64,000 nucleotides of DNA. Source: Triglochin maritima. Lineage: Eukaryota > Streptophyta > Magnoliopsida > Alismatales > Juncaginaceae. The position numbers and the translations under genes are program-made. The stretch is taken from the NCBI GenBank assembly GCA_963682175.1, contig OY821790.1, positions 1,562,501 to 1,626,500 on the forward strand. The letters are read 5' to 3'. Each line of letters begins with the position of its first letter. Position 1 is the stretch's first letter. This document shows positions 1 to 10,476 of the stretch, in pieces. Under the pieces are notes generated by a model. The model was not told the DNA's origin, searched no databases, and worked only from the letters and a program-made list of their open reading frames with translations.

Positions 1-1
1 T

Positions 2-1738
2 AGTGAGTCAACCCAAACCAGGTGTCTTAGCTGTAGATGCCAACATAGCGGCTGAAGCAAAACTAGCTACCCATATGCGCAGAATGAAAGTTTAGAGCTA
101 CAAACCCAAAACCGAGTGAATCAAGCCTCGTCTATCCCTTACTCTAGATGTGGTCAGACGGGTCATGTAATGGAGGATTGTGCGGACTGGGAACAAGTTA
201 ATGCCATGTATAACCATGCTAGAAATGACCCGTACACATCAACCTATAACTCGGGTTGGCGTAATAATTCCAATTTCCCATCAAGCCAACAAGGTCAACC
301 TCCTAGACAACAACCAAACCCGTATAACCAAAATAATACATCATTTGGGTTTAGTAACAATGGCGATCATGAGGTTAGGTTGACAAGCTTGGAAAATTTG
401 ATGAAAACTTTTATACAAACAACCAACCATACCTTCCAAAGGCTTGAGACACAAGTCAGCCAACTCGCACAGATACTAGGTGAAAGAGAAAAGGGTCGGT
501 TTCCAAGTCAACCTGAGGTGAACCCTAGATCTAATAATTCATATCAATCCTATCAAGCACCTCCAGGAAATAACAACCCTAGACCGGTTCAAATGGTTAA
601 TGAGGAAGGACCGTTCCAACAAATAAATGTTGTAGTATCATTACGGTCCAGAAGACAAGTTGATAACAATGTGGTAAATACTAGAACGTCTAATCAATCT
701 AGCCATCAAGCTACCACATATGACCTAGCCATTGAACCCGACGTCCAATCTAAAACGCCCAATCCACCTACTCAACCTGAACCTATAGCTCAACCTGAAC
801 CTGAGCGAGTCTATGTTCCTAAAGCCCCATTCCCCAATAGACTCAAAAAGAACTCAAGTGCACAAATAGAGAAAATCTTGGAAGTATTTAAGCAAGTTAA
901 GGTGAACATTCCACTCTTAGACATGATTCAACAAATACCTGCTTATGCTAAATTCTTAAAAGATTTGTGCACTAAAAAGAGAAAAACGAACGTACCAAAG
1001 AAGACATTCTTAACTGCAAACATAAGTTCTATTTTGTCCAACACATCTCCTATAAAATATAAGGATCCTGGGTGTCCCACAATTTCATGTGCAATAGGAG
1101 ATACTTTTATCAACAAAGCCCTTCTAGACCTTGGTGGTAGTGTTAACCTACTCCCGTACTCTGTCTATGAGCAAATGAACCTTGGTCCACTAAAACCCTC
1201 TACGACAACCCTTCAATTTGCTGATTGCTCTATTAAGAAACCAAGAGGTATAGTAGAGGATGTTTTGATCAAGGTTGGTGATTTCATTTACCCAGTGGAT
1301 TTTGTCGTACTAGATACTGCGCCTGTTGTAAATCCTAACCGACAAATCCCTGTAATTCTAGGCAGACCCTTTTTAGCCACTTCGGAAGCATTGATAAACT
1401 GTCGAAATGGGCTCATGCAATTATCTTTTGGGAACTTAAAAGATGAATTTAATATCTTTCTTATTGATAGTGAGCCAGAAATAATATGCAATCAAAGTGA
1501 CGTTGTGATGAAATCGCGTATCTATAAGATTTCTGAATCATCACAAAATAAAAAAGGAAGTAAGAAAAAGGGGAGGAATTCATCTACACACCCACCGTCA
1601 CTCGAGCAAATAAGAGAACCAATTTATGTGAGCGGTGTGGAACCTGTGACTCAGGACTCTCATTGCAACATGGGGAACAATTCAACTGGATACATGCACC
1701 AATATGGTGTCATTCAATCCAGTTCTGACTATGGTTGA
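2..1738 (+). pseudogene. Athila-like gag-protease polyprotein, 5'-truncated and frameshifted
   Basis: This is the C-terminal half of gag plus a retropepsin of a Ty3/gypsy element in the Athila/Tat group. The long open frame runs from 116 to the TGA at 1736-1738; its first codon is GTG and is not a real start. Upstream, frame 3 (3-91) and then frame 2 match the same protein region of the copy at 55514, so a one-base indel near base 88 breaks gag. The zinc knuckle at about 140-185 reads YSRCGQTGHVMEDC: the first Cys of CX2CX4HX4C is Tyr. The protease has LLDLGGSVNLLPYSVY (Asp codon at 1127) and ILGRPFLATSEALIN near the end. DLG is shared by the other copies here, so it looks like a lineage trait. 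No reverse transcriptase follows. The full-length start lies left of the window. Confidence 0.85.
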
Positions 1739-2888
1739 CTTTGAGCAAATTCCATCCTTCCACCACAGTTCACCAAGGTTATAAGTACATTTGCTTTATA
1801 TTTGCATACATTGGGGACAATGCATGATTTAGGTGTGGGGGGGTGTTTATGTATATATTTATCTATATAGCTGTCTTTTAAAAAAAAATAAAAAAAAATA
1901 ATAAAAATAAAACAAAAAATAAAATAAAAAATCAATGTTTCATGACATAGCTTAAGATTGAACTGCCAAAACCCGTGTACAGATTGCATTGATTTTTTGT
2001 TCCTTATTATATAGTTCTGCTTGTAGAAATTATGACATAAATCGAAGTTCCAAAGAAATAACCCATTACCCTTTAAGACATGTATGCACTTAAATTGGAT
2101 GAATCAAATCTTTGAAGTGGTTGATAAAAAGCAGAGGTTGAGGAAAATATACCGGGAAGTGTGGACTTCTAATAGCAATTAAGCATTGAGGAAAATAAAA
2201 TAAAAAATAAGGAATAAAGTGAGGAAAGCACATTCTGCAAAATGATTACAAAAGCCCAAGCCTTTGAGTCACTGGTCCGTAGGGGTATCTTGAAACCCGG
2301 TAACTTGAGTCTACCAGCTCGGGATTATCGACCAAACTCGCTACACGAATGAAAAAAGGGTAAAAGTGTCAAAAAGCAAATGTGTTAAATCACGGAAGAA
2401 AAGAAAAGAAAAAAAATATACTCAAGGCCCAAAGCTAAAAGAATGATTCATGTCATGGTTGATCCGAATGATACTTCACCACCAGAGGAGACGTGCAAAA
2501 TAATTTAAGTGATATCATGTGTAGAAGGGTTAGTGGTGTGAATGTTGGAGGAACAAAGACCAAGTCATATTTTTAATGAGTTAGATTCATATAATGAGCA
2601 TACAAGAATTCGAAGTGAGATGTATAAGGTTGAGGTGGAGATATTAAGAGCTATTAATGGAATGTTGATTTAAGACTTTGTGGGTGTGTCAACTGAAAAC
2701 CCTCACGAGACAAAACTCGTCCTCTAAGGAAACTTGGAGGTTTAAAGGCTTGTTGCACATGCTAAGTGCAACCGTGATTCCTACGAAAGTGAGTTAGGAT
2801 TTCCCTGTTTTTATTTTTATTTTATTTTTATTTTTTTTCGTATCTTCTTTTTTGCTAGGGACTAACAAAATCTAGGTGTGGGGGTATT
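1739..2888 (+). other. 3' noncoding internal region of the Athila-like element
   Basis: There is no coding frame between the gag-protease stop and the 3' LTR. It holds an A-rich run (about 1877-1930), a purine tract AGGTGTGGGGGGG at 1831-1843 resembling the true PPT, and at 2700-2810 a block (ccctcacgaga to gagttaggattt) that recurs in the other Athila-type elements at 22625-22735 and 59225-59335 and in reverse near 40880-40990. The polymerase region expected in an autonomous element is missing. Confidence 0.7.
2874..2888 (+). promoter_or_regulatory. Polypurine tract of the Athila-like element
   Basis: AGGTGTGGGGGTATT lies directly before the TG that opens the 3' LTR, the position expected for the plus-strand primer. 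The same string precedes the LTRs at 59403 and, with small changes, 22817. Confidence 0.8.
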
Positions 2889-4101
2889 TGATGCATTGCA
2901 TACATTGCATCATATGTCTTTCATTTAGATTACTTTTACATCAATAAATGCTACTAAGGTATGTGTTTAGTCTTATTTACAGAATACAGGGACCTGAATG
3001 CAATTTACCCACATCCCGAGCATAAACGCGTGCAAAAGACTCATTTCTATCATAAAGACCAAGCTCAAGATTATCGGGTTTCAAATGGAAATGTATCCAA
3101 GCATAAAAGCATTCAAGACCTAATTACAAAAAGAACAAGGACTTGAGCACAAAAGTAGCCGGGGACTTAATTGCAAAAAGACAAGGACCTAATTGCAATT
3201 CACGAGTTATTATGGAGAAAATCTAAATAAAAATCAATGTAGTTCTCCAAACATATAAATGAATTAATCCGGAGCTCAAAAGAATGGAAAGAATCAATCC
3301 AGACGCGCAAAGGAGGATCAAATCATACCATAAACTAACAGCAAAAATCCGGATTAAATCAGAGGATATTGTGCGGCGAAATCGCCGCATATTGCATACA
3401 CTGTGCGGCGGAAACGCCGTCCCTAGTCGATCCGTGTGCTCCAATTTTGTCCAGTCGTGTCTGGACACGTGTACTCTCCAATTCTATACTGAGGTCTCTT
3501 GTAACAACTATAAATAGCCCCGAGAACGATGTTAGAAGGGTCCTTGGCCTTAGACCTAGTTTTTAGTTGTTGTTTGTATTTGTCTTTATTTTAGTAATAA
3601 AATTCTGTCTTTTATTTCTTGTTTTTACTTTTCTTTTGTAATGCCTCTAGGATCCCTTCTTCCTCTCTCCATGAGTTTCTAACTCTTTTCAAAGGGTGGA
3701 GGTGACGGATTTAGGGTGAAGAGAAGACGAATAAATGTTATTATTTTAAGTTCGTATTAGTCTATTTTGATTACTTGAGTTTATGTTAAATCATTTATCA
3801 TGTAATGCTTCATAACTGATATGATTTATTATAAGTTTCTGAATTCTCTAATATAAACCTTAAATCTAAACCTCCACCCAACGGAATTCACTTCTTTGTT
3901 CTTGTTTTAGTTTTAATCTTTCGTGTTTCTTGCTTTAAATAATTAAAAACCAAAAATCTCAAAACCCAATTTATTTTTCTCTCCTTCTTTCCCCCAATCG
4001 AAATCTCCTTAATAACAAATCTCTCCCTCCTTGTGTTCGACCCGTATTCGCCACGTCTTCATTGACGTCGTGCACTTGCGGTATAAATAAAATTCTCATC
4101 A
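2889..4101 (+). mobile_element. 3' LTR of the Athila-like element (about 1.2 kb)
   Basis: It starts TGATGCATTGC after the PPT and ends CTCATCA. The promoter TATAAATA is at 3509-3516. About 100 bases upstream are two GC-rich palindromes (3372-3389 and 3406-3419). Near the 3' end ACGTC-ttcatt-GACGT (4053-4068) forms a hairpin, followed by GTGCACTTGCGG, as in the other Athila-type LTRs here. The 5' LTR is outside the window, so no target duplication can be tested. The LTR sequence itself differs from the other LTR family. Confidence 0.85.
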
Positions 4102-4455
4102 CATAGTATCTATGGATGTCTGAATTTCAGCTAGGCTAGCTCTCATCCCATTGAATTTCCCAATCAAACACCATCTGAAAGGGGTACTCATAACAGAAAT
4201 TTCTTCTTCATTAAACTCAACAACCGAGAACCCATCTTTAATTCCAGCAGCCTTAAAAGGGATGCTTCCTTCAAAAATAGGAGGTTGAGTGGAACGAGTT
4301 GCAGCAGCAAAAGAAACTCGTTTCTCAGATATTCTCTTATTCTGAAACTAGTGAGGGTCGGGGGTGGGGGTGTATTTCTCTCTAACATCATTGTTTGGGG
4401 GCGGAATTTCGTGGCTGAGGAGAGCGCCCAATAGTAATGGAGCAGTAACTTTCAT
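4102..4455 (-). pseudogene. LINE ORF1 / DUF4283-like N-terminal fragment
   Basis: Read on the minus strand from an ATG at 4455, the frame gives MKVTAPLLLGALLSHE, one in-frame stop, then RISEKRVSFAAATRS. It ends EEEISVMSTPFRWCLIGKFNG followed by SLAEIQTSI. The last part resembles the start of the DUF4283 domain found in plant L1-type ORF1 proteins. The frame stops abruptly at 4102, exactly where the LTR ends, so the LTR element probably inserted here. Upstream of the ATG an AAACCCTAAAACCCT-like leader is visible (about 4500-4525). DUF4283 is assigned by pattern, not by search. Confidence 0.55.
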
Positions 4456-4689
4456 AACCAATTCACCTATGACCCAACAATCACAGCAAAAGTGAAAAGG
4501 GTTTTAGGGTTTTTTTTGCCACCAATCCACACATCTTTTATAAATTTGAATCAACAAAAATAAAAAAGATTAGCTCAATGTGAGGTATGTATGTGTGAAT
4601 TCAATTACAAGCCATTAAGGCTAGGCTAAATCTAAGAGAAGGTAAAAAACCTAATGGGGTAATTAGGAAAAACCAAAATTTCTCAGCTA

Positions 4690-5345
4690 GCCAATTTTTT
4701 TGTTCCAGTCTAGAGTCAAGAAATTATTGTCCAAGAACGAGTCCAGAAAGTCTAGTCGCAAACTCCAACACATCGGGTCAAATTTCGGCAATCCAGTGCA
4801 GTTCAGAAAGTCGGGTCCAGCCACCAAAGCGTTCCAGTCCAGCGTCCAGAATATCTGGTCCAGCTTCGGCAACCCGAGTCCAGAAACGTCCAGTTGCATC
4901 AAAACGTTCCTGTCCTGAGTAAAAACAGTCTATTGTCCATAATGTCTGGTCGTCCAAAAAGTTTGATCCGTGTCCAGAATGTCTAGTCGTCCTGAAAATT
5001 TGGTCCAGAAACGATTTCTCGCCCGGAGTCCAGAATAGAAAGTCCCGTAATCTGGTCCATCATCCAGAAAACTCTAATCCAAAATCTAGCGTCCAGAAAA
5101 TCTGATCCTGATGTCCAAAATGTATGTTGTCCAGAAAATGGTCCTGATTCCGCCCGATGTCCAGAATGTCTGGTCCAGCAATTCATCCAGAAAGCATATG
5201 CTTGCAGTCCAGAGATTATTGTCCAGATTCTCCTTCCAGTCCAGAATCTAGAGTCCCGAAATCGTCAAGAATCCAGTATCGTGGTTCAGATTCCGTCTGT
5301 CTTTCAGATTGTCTCATCCATAGTCCAGAACCCGTCCAGAACAAG
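4690..5345 (+). repeat. Degenerate GTCCAG(A) array
   Basis: About 650 bases in which GTCCAGAA/GTCCAG recurs every 10-25 bases on the plus strand with irregular spacing. No coding frame makes sense across it. The same word dominates 34725-35015, 36475-36800, 47094-47660 and 48640-49085, and in reverse 26205-26840. Bases 5346-5573 next to it show nothing I recognise. Confidence 0.8.
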
Positions 5346-5573
5346 AAACTCCACAGTGAAAACGGATTTAATTTTCAGTCACCCACTTCTTTTAAATCGT
5401 TCCCCTTCTTTTGCTCTTGCATCTAGCTTTAATTCCAACTAAATATCTGAGCATCCACCAGAGAATAGATCCTAGCAACAGCCCAGAGGAAGCAAGAAAT
5501 ACATTGCAGTAATTAAGAACCAAACTTGGCTCGGAAAATAGATGAAGAAATGCTGAAATTCAGAAAAACACTT

Positions 5574-7074
5574 TGTAGGATCGTGTGGGTCGGGTTAATC
5601 TAATCACTTTTACGCTAATCCCTAACTAATCAAACATTAAACGCAGCGGAAACAATTTAAAGACTAGTAGGGAAAAGGAACAAGCAAACCACAAATCGAC
5701 TCGGCGTTTTTATAGAGGTTCGGCACCCCACCCGGGTCCTAGTCCTCTCTTGCAAGCTCCGCTCGACTCCGCAAGCTCCGCCTACAACTTCACTATCCGC
5801 TCCCCGTTCCGGGCCGGGAGACAACGCCTTACAACCGTCAAACTCGCGAACAACCCTCGCCGAGCTTGGAATCCTCTTCTCACAATCCGAGAAGGATCAC
5901 TTCGGGCTCTCACCGAAGTCTATACTCTTTTGACAAACTTTATAACTGAGTGGGATTCACTCTCTAATTGAGCACACTTTGAGTAGGATGAGTAATTGAT
6001 CAAGTGTGTATAGTTTAGGCTTATGGAGTGTAGAAATGGGAGCTTTGAGGATTGAGGTTTCTCTCTAATGTATTGGGACAATTGGAGTTGGAGAGCTGTG
6101 TTAACAACAGGTCTTGATCCTCTATTTATAAGCTCCTAAGGTATTCTAGCCGTTGGGGATAGATTTGGTTGGGTTTTGTGTAAGATACACAAAGCAGAAA
6201 ATCGGGCTGCAAATCTGTCCAGAACCGGTCGACCGAAACTAATAAACCGGTCGACCGTTCACTTGATTTCAAGGAGAACGGTCGAACAAATAAAAATTCG
6301 GTCGGACAAACGAGCTAGAACTTAACTCTACTTAAGTGAATCGGTCGAACCAAATTATGGGGCGGTCGACCGTTAAGGGGATTCGGTTGAGACAAAGTTG
6401 GATCGGTCGAACGAAGAGTGTGTCGACCGATAGCAGGGAATTTGGTTTCTTGAAAAAATGTTCAACCGGTCGACCGAAACAAAGTCGTTGTTCGACCGGT
6501 TACCGAATGTATTTTGGGGTTAAGTTTGTTTTATACGAATACGACCGTTATAGGAGTACAACAAGGAAAACGGCCATATAAAAATCCAGGATCGGTCGAC
6601 CGAAAAGGTAGAACCGGTCGACTGGTAGAGTTCGGTAAAATCACTGTGGAGGGTCTGTTATAAACCGGTCGAACTGAGAACTGGTTCGGTCGACCGGTTC
6701 ACACAGGAATTCTGGGTTTAGGTTTTAAGTGATTTCCGACTAAGGTTTGGGTGATCTAATGAAGTCCAAATAAGGTGAATTTTTGTGTGTGACTTCTCTA
6801 AGGAACCTAGTGTGTATGTGATAAGTTTTTTAGCTCTTGTATGCTCAATTTACACATGTTCCTAAGACTCAAAATAAAATCAAGATTACAAGTCTTCATA
6901 TAGCTTTATTACAAATCTTGACTTGATTTCCTTCCTTCCATGAGTCTTGATCACCTGTAGAGGTTAGCACATGCAATATATATGCAATGCAATATGTGTG
7001 CTACTCTACATTACTTATGATTAAGATTAGGTTGATTAAATCATCAAAACAAGGAATAAGGCCAAAAACCAACA
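5574..7074 (-). mobile_element. 3' LTR of gag-only Copia element, copy B
   Basis: On the minus strand this begins TGTTGG (7074) and ends GATCCTACA (5574), matching the plus-strand copy A LTRs at 9093-10424 and 12802-13479. Its promoter TATAAATA is at 6130-6123 on the minus strand. A CGGTCGACCG array lies upstream of the TATA, in U3. A PPT adjoins at 7075, which makes this the 3' LTR. No PBS follows its U5 end. Confidence 0.85.
6226..6702. repeat. CGGTCGACCG palindrome array in Copia U3
   Basis: Perfect or near-perfect CGGTCGACCG palindromes recur about every 20-130 bases (for example 6226-6235), mixed with half-sites GGTCGAAC and TTCGACCGGT. Because the motif is palindromic the array has no strand. 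Confidence 0.85.
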
Positions 7075-7091
7075 ATCTCCCCCTTTTTGAT
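7075..7091 (-). promoter_or_regulatory. Polypurine tract of Copia copy B
   Basis: On the minus strand this is TCAAAAAGGGGGAGAT, directly upstream of the LTR start at 7074. Copy A has the matching AAAAAAAGGGGGGAGAG at 12785-12801. Confidence 0.8.
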
Positions 7092-7703
7092 GATGGCAAA
7101 TTATATCTTAATACTTGAAAATTTTAGGTGTAAACTATGCATATAAATGCTCCCCCTATGGATGTGCATAGTTGTTGTTCAATTTTAACCAATTTTCAAG
7201 TAACTCCCCTTTAATTATCTCTCCCGCTTTGACATCCATTAAAAACAAAAGTAATTATGACTTTACGCATAGAATTTGGATGTCTTGTAATGAAGTTGCT
7301 CCCCCTAAATTTTAAACTTCATTACTCTAATAAAAGATATAACATTTAAGCTCTCCCTATCAATAAGGCTATATGGAAACTAAGAGTATGATTCAAGTTA
7401 AGTTCATTTAAGTTTCTACTCAAGCCTTATTCTAACATCCATTCAAAAATTGACATTTATAATCAATGGATGTGATATATGATTTGCAATGAATAAGGTT
7501 AATGATTTGCAATGAATTAAATTTCTAAAGATATGACAATTAAGCATATAGACTAGATTAGAGCTAAGTTTTCAGAAATTTTTAGTGATAGAAATTTATA
7601 CCAACTTGAGTCTTGAATTAGCTCCAATCTTGACTTGGTGATGCAACCGGATTCGAATTTGACGCTTTGGCTCACCCGGTCACCACCAATTTTATCCTCA
7701 AGC
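7092..7703 (-). other. 3' noncoding region of Copia copy B
   Basis: This is an AT-rich spacer between the gag stop and the PPT, collinear in reverse with 12172-12784 of copy A. Both contain short blocks such as tgcatagtttacaacta and aatgaagt. No integrase, reverse transcriptase or RNase H motif appears in any frame, so pol is absent, not merely decayed. Confidence 0.65.
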
Positions 7704-8885
7704 TCATACAAGTGTAGATTTAGGTACCCAAACAACTTTGGGTCCTTGAACATTAGCTTTTGGGATCCAAACTATTTTGGTTTTGGGTGCCCACACACTT
7801 GAGGAAATAGATTTAACAAATAAATGCTTGACATTTAAAGTAGTATGAGATACATGGTTTTTCAATTGCACATTGTATCCTAAACCATGTTTAGCTAAGG
7901 ATTGTCTTTGACTACTTAAAAGCATATCAAGCATTTTTGTTCCTTTTGTGAACATTTCTAGATCTTTCCTTAATTGCATATTTGAAGCTCTAAGATCTAA
8001 ATGTTCATCAACAATCGGTGTTTTACTTAGACTAGCAAGTGATGATTCATTTGATTCAAGTCTAGCAATCACCTCATTCTTTTCATTCATGATTAATTCA
8101 ATTTGGCATTTGAGATCATTTATAGTTTTTCTAGCATTTTTGTTCTTTTCACAAATGATCTCATATTATTTAACTAAATCATGAAATGCATTTTGTAGCT
8201 CATCATGTGTATATGATTCAACATTAGCATTAGATTTAGAGCTAGCACTAGAATATGATTTACTTGAACATGAATTACTTCTAGTGGAATAAGATTTAGA
8301 GGAGTTAGAAGCTACCTCACTTTGTTCATCTTCAATGGCCATGAAGCATGAGTGGGCAACCTCTTTTCTACTTTGCAAGGAAGTGGATGATGATGATGGA
8401 GATGAAGAGTCATCCCAAGTGGCTTTGTGAGCTTCCTCCTTCCTTTCTTTCCTCTCCCTCTTCTCCTTTTCTCTTCTCCTCTCTCTTCTCTCATTTTTCT
8501 TCTCCCTCTCTTTTCTCTCATTTTCACTTTCCTCCTTCTCCTTTTCTTTTTCTTTTTTCTCACTTCTTCTACCTCTTCTTTCATTCTTTTATCCCTTATC
8601 CCTCTTGAGGTATTTGAAGAAGTCTTGGGCAAGGACCTCAATGTCCTCTTCTTCCACTCTCCTTGGCTCATCAAAGTTTGCATGCAATGCCACCGTGGAG
8701 TTTTTCTTGGAAGCTTCCTTATCTTTTCGATGACTCAATTGGAGCTCATAGGCCATGAGATTTCCAATGAGTTCCTCCATCTTCAATTTTGAAAGATCGT
8801 GCGATTCTTCAATTGTGACGACCTTGTCTTCCCAATCGTTGCTCAATGATCGTAGGAATTTTCGAGTCATCTCTCCTTCATTTTG
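7704..8885 (-). pseudogene. Copia gag, copy B, 5'-truncated and frameshifted
   Basis: The minus-strand frames match copy A collinearly. The region starts inside gag (MTRKFLRSLSNDWEDKVV near 8870), passes a Lys/Glu/Arg-rich low-complexity stretch (8430-8610), a Ser-rich stretch (8200-8330), ETYTHDELQNAFHDLVK-like residues (8170-8210) and ends GPKVVWVPKSTLV at 7704. At least two frame changes separate these blocks. The first half of gag, the PBS and the 5' LTR are gone; the break at 8885/8886 is where another LTR fragment begins. No zinc knuckle is visible. Confidence 0.75.
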
Positions 8886-9092
8886 TAGGATTTCTAGTTT
8901 AATTGTGCATATATATATTCGAAATTTTCATGCATAATAAGGATCAATTACAATTTTCTATGATTTGTTTCATGCATGCATTGGTTTGTTTCAATAACTA
9001 GTTTTAAAAGTTTTATTAGAACAAACATGGGACTCCGAAATTCATACCTAGAAGTTCTCTAAAACTTCTTGAAGATTTGGAGACGTTGAGGA
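8886..9092 (-). mobile_element. U5-end fragment of a second Copia-type LTR
   Basis: It starts TGTAGGATTT, the reverse of an LTR ending ATCCTACA, and shares catacctagaagttctctaaaact with 45674-46341 in the same orientation. It is cut at about 9092 where the copy A LTR begins. Confidence 0.5.
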
Positions 9093-10424
9093 TGTCAAGA
9101 CAAGTAATCAAGCTCATTTGAAGACATGTAATTTGCATTTCTTTTAAGTCTTAGGAACATTGTGTAATTGAGCATACTTGAGCTAAAATCAACTCACATA
9201 CACACTAGGTTCACTATAGAAGTCACACACAAAAATTCAGTTGATTTGGACTTCAATAAACCACCCAAACTAGAACCGGAAAATACTTAAACCTTACTAG
9301 AACTGTCAGGACCAAATCGGTCGACCGGAATGAGTTCTTCGTTCGACCGATTGGGCTGTTTATTCAGTTACAGGATTTAGTGTCAATTCCGGTCGACGTT
9401 TAGACCTTTTTGTTCGACCGTCGAGACGTGTCACATGACCGTTAGACTTGTCGTATTCCACAACGGTCGGATTTCCCAAACCCTCAATTTATCAAACTTC
9501 GGGTCGACCGAAACATTACTAGAGGTCGACCGATCCAACATTTCTTGGTCACCCTGAACACTCTGTTGGCTTTCAGTCGAACATATCCTAATACCCGGTC
9601 GACCGAAACCCCATTTCTCCTTGAACACAGGAGTGCTGGAAGTTTCCGGTCGAACCAACAAGTTGCCTAGTTCGACCGATCTAATCTTACCAGACCAAAA
9701 ACCCTAAACGGTCAACCAATTCCCTTAGCTTGTTCGACCGTTCACTTAAGTAAACTTAAGTTGTAGCCAAAATTGACCAAACCGGTCGACCGGTATGCCC
9801 ATTTTGGTCGACCGATTGTGTGTTGAATTGTGTCCTACAGGTTTCTATTTTGTGTATCCTACACAAACACTTACCCAATTAACCCCAACGGCTATAACAC
9901 ATTAGGAGCTTATAAATAGGTTTTCCCGTGACAGTAGAGAGAAACTCCCAAGCTCCAAATTCCACAATCCTACAGTCTAAGCCTAAATTCCACACATTTG
10001 ATCATAGCCAAAGTTACTCAAGTGTGCTCAAGTTTAAAGAGTATTGTCTCACTCATTCCTATGTCAAAGAAAGCAAGGACTTCGGTGAAAGCCCGAAGTG
10101 TCCCTCTCGGATTGTGAGAGGGAGAAAGTCAAGCAAGCGAGGGTATTCGCGGTGCTTGTGTTGTAAAGGCATTCTCTCCCGGCCCGGAACGGGGAATGGT
10201 TAGTGAAGTCGTGAGCTGAGCTCGGTGATCCGAGCGGAGTTTTCAAGAGAGGAAGTAGGCGGGAGGCCGAACCTCTATAAAAATCCCATCTTCGATTGTG
10301 GTTTGCCTAGTTTTCTTTACTTGCTTGTTTTAGTTTTTATTTTCGCTGCATATTTTTGATTGCTTAAACAAGTAGAAAAATAGCTTGAAAGTGATTAGAA
10401 CTAAACCGCATTTACGATCCTACA
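9093..10424 (+). mobile_element. 5' LTR of gag-only Copia element, copy A (5' end missing)
   Basis: It matches the 3' LTR of copy A from GTCAAGACA onwards, so the first 150 or so bases are missing. A CGGTCGACCG array spans about 9315-9830, the TATA box TATAAATA is at 9911-9918, and the LTR ends GATCCTACA at 10424, just before the PBS. Confidence 0.85.
9315..9830. repeat. CGGTCGACCG palindrome array, copy A U3
   Basis: GGTCGACCG and its degenerate forms recur through U3, upstream of the TATA box, as in copy B. Several copies carry single changes such as GGTCGAACC or GTTCGACCG. Confidence 0.8.
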
Positions 10425-10426
10425 TT

Positions 10427-10438
10427 TGGTATCAGAGC
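10427..10438 (+). promoter_or_regulatory. Primer binding site, tRNA-Met type
   Basis: TGGTATCAGAGC, two bases after the LTR end, is the usual initiator-tRNA-Met PBS of plant Copia elements. It fixes the element orientation as plus. Confidence 0.9.
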
Positions 10439-10476
10439 CTTGTGAGCTAAATCACATACTTAATCGTACTTTTAGC

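Noticed and set aside
1121..1135. DLG instead of DTG/DSG in the protease active site read as inactivation
   Set aside because: The independent copy at 56777 also has DLG, and this is typical of the lineage as I know it, so it is not evidence of decay.
4500..4525. AAACCCT-like stretch (reverse) as telomeric repeat
   Set aside because: Too short and irregular; such leader sequence is common upstream of plant coding regions.
8348..8792. Plus-strand hydrophobic frames (FLFSSLFSHFSSPS) resembling membrane proteins
   Set aside because: They are antisense to the Lys/Glu/Arg-rich gag block on the minus strand.
10427..10439. Possible tRNA gene fragment
   Set aside because: Only the 12-13 bases complementary to the tRNA 3' end are present, as expected for a PBS; no cloverleaf surrounds it.
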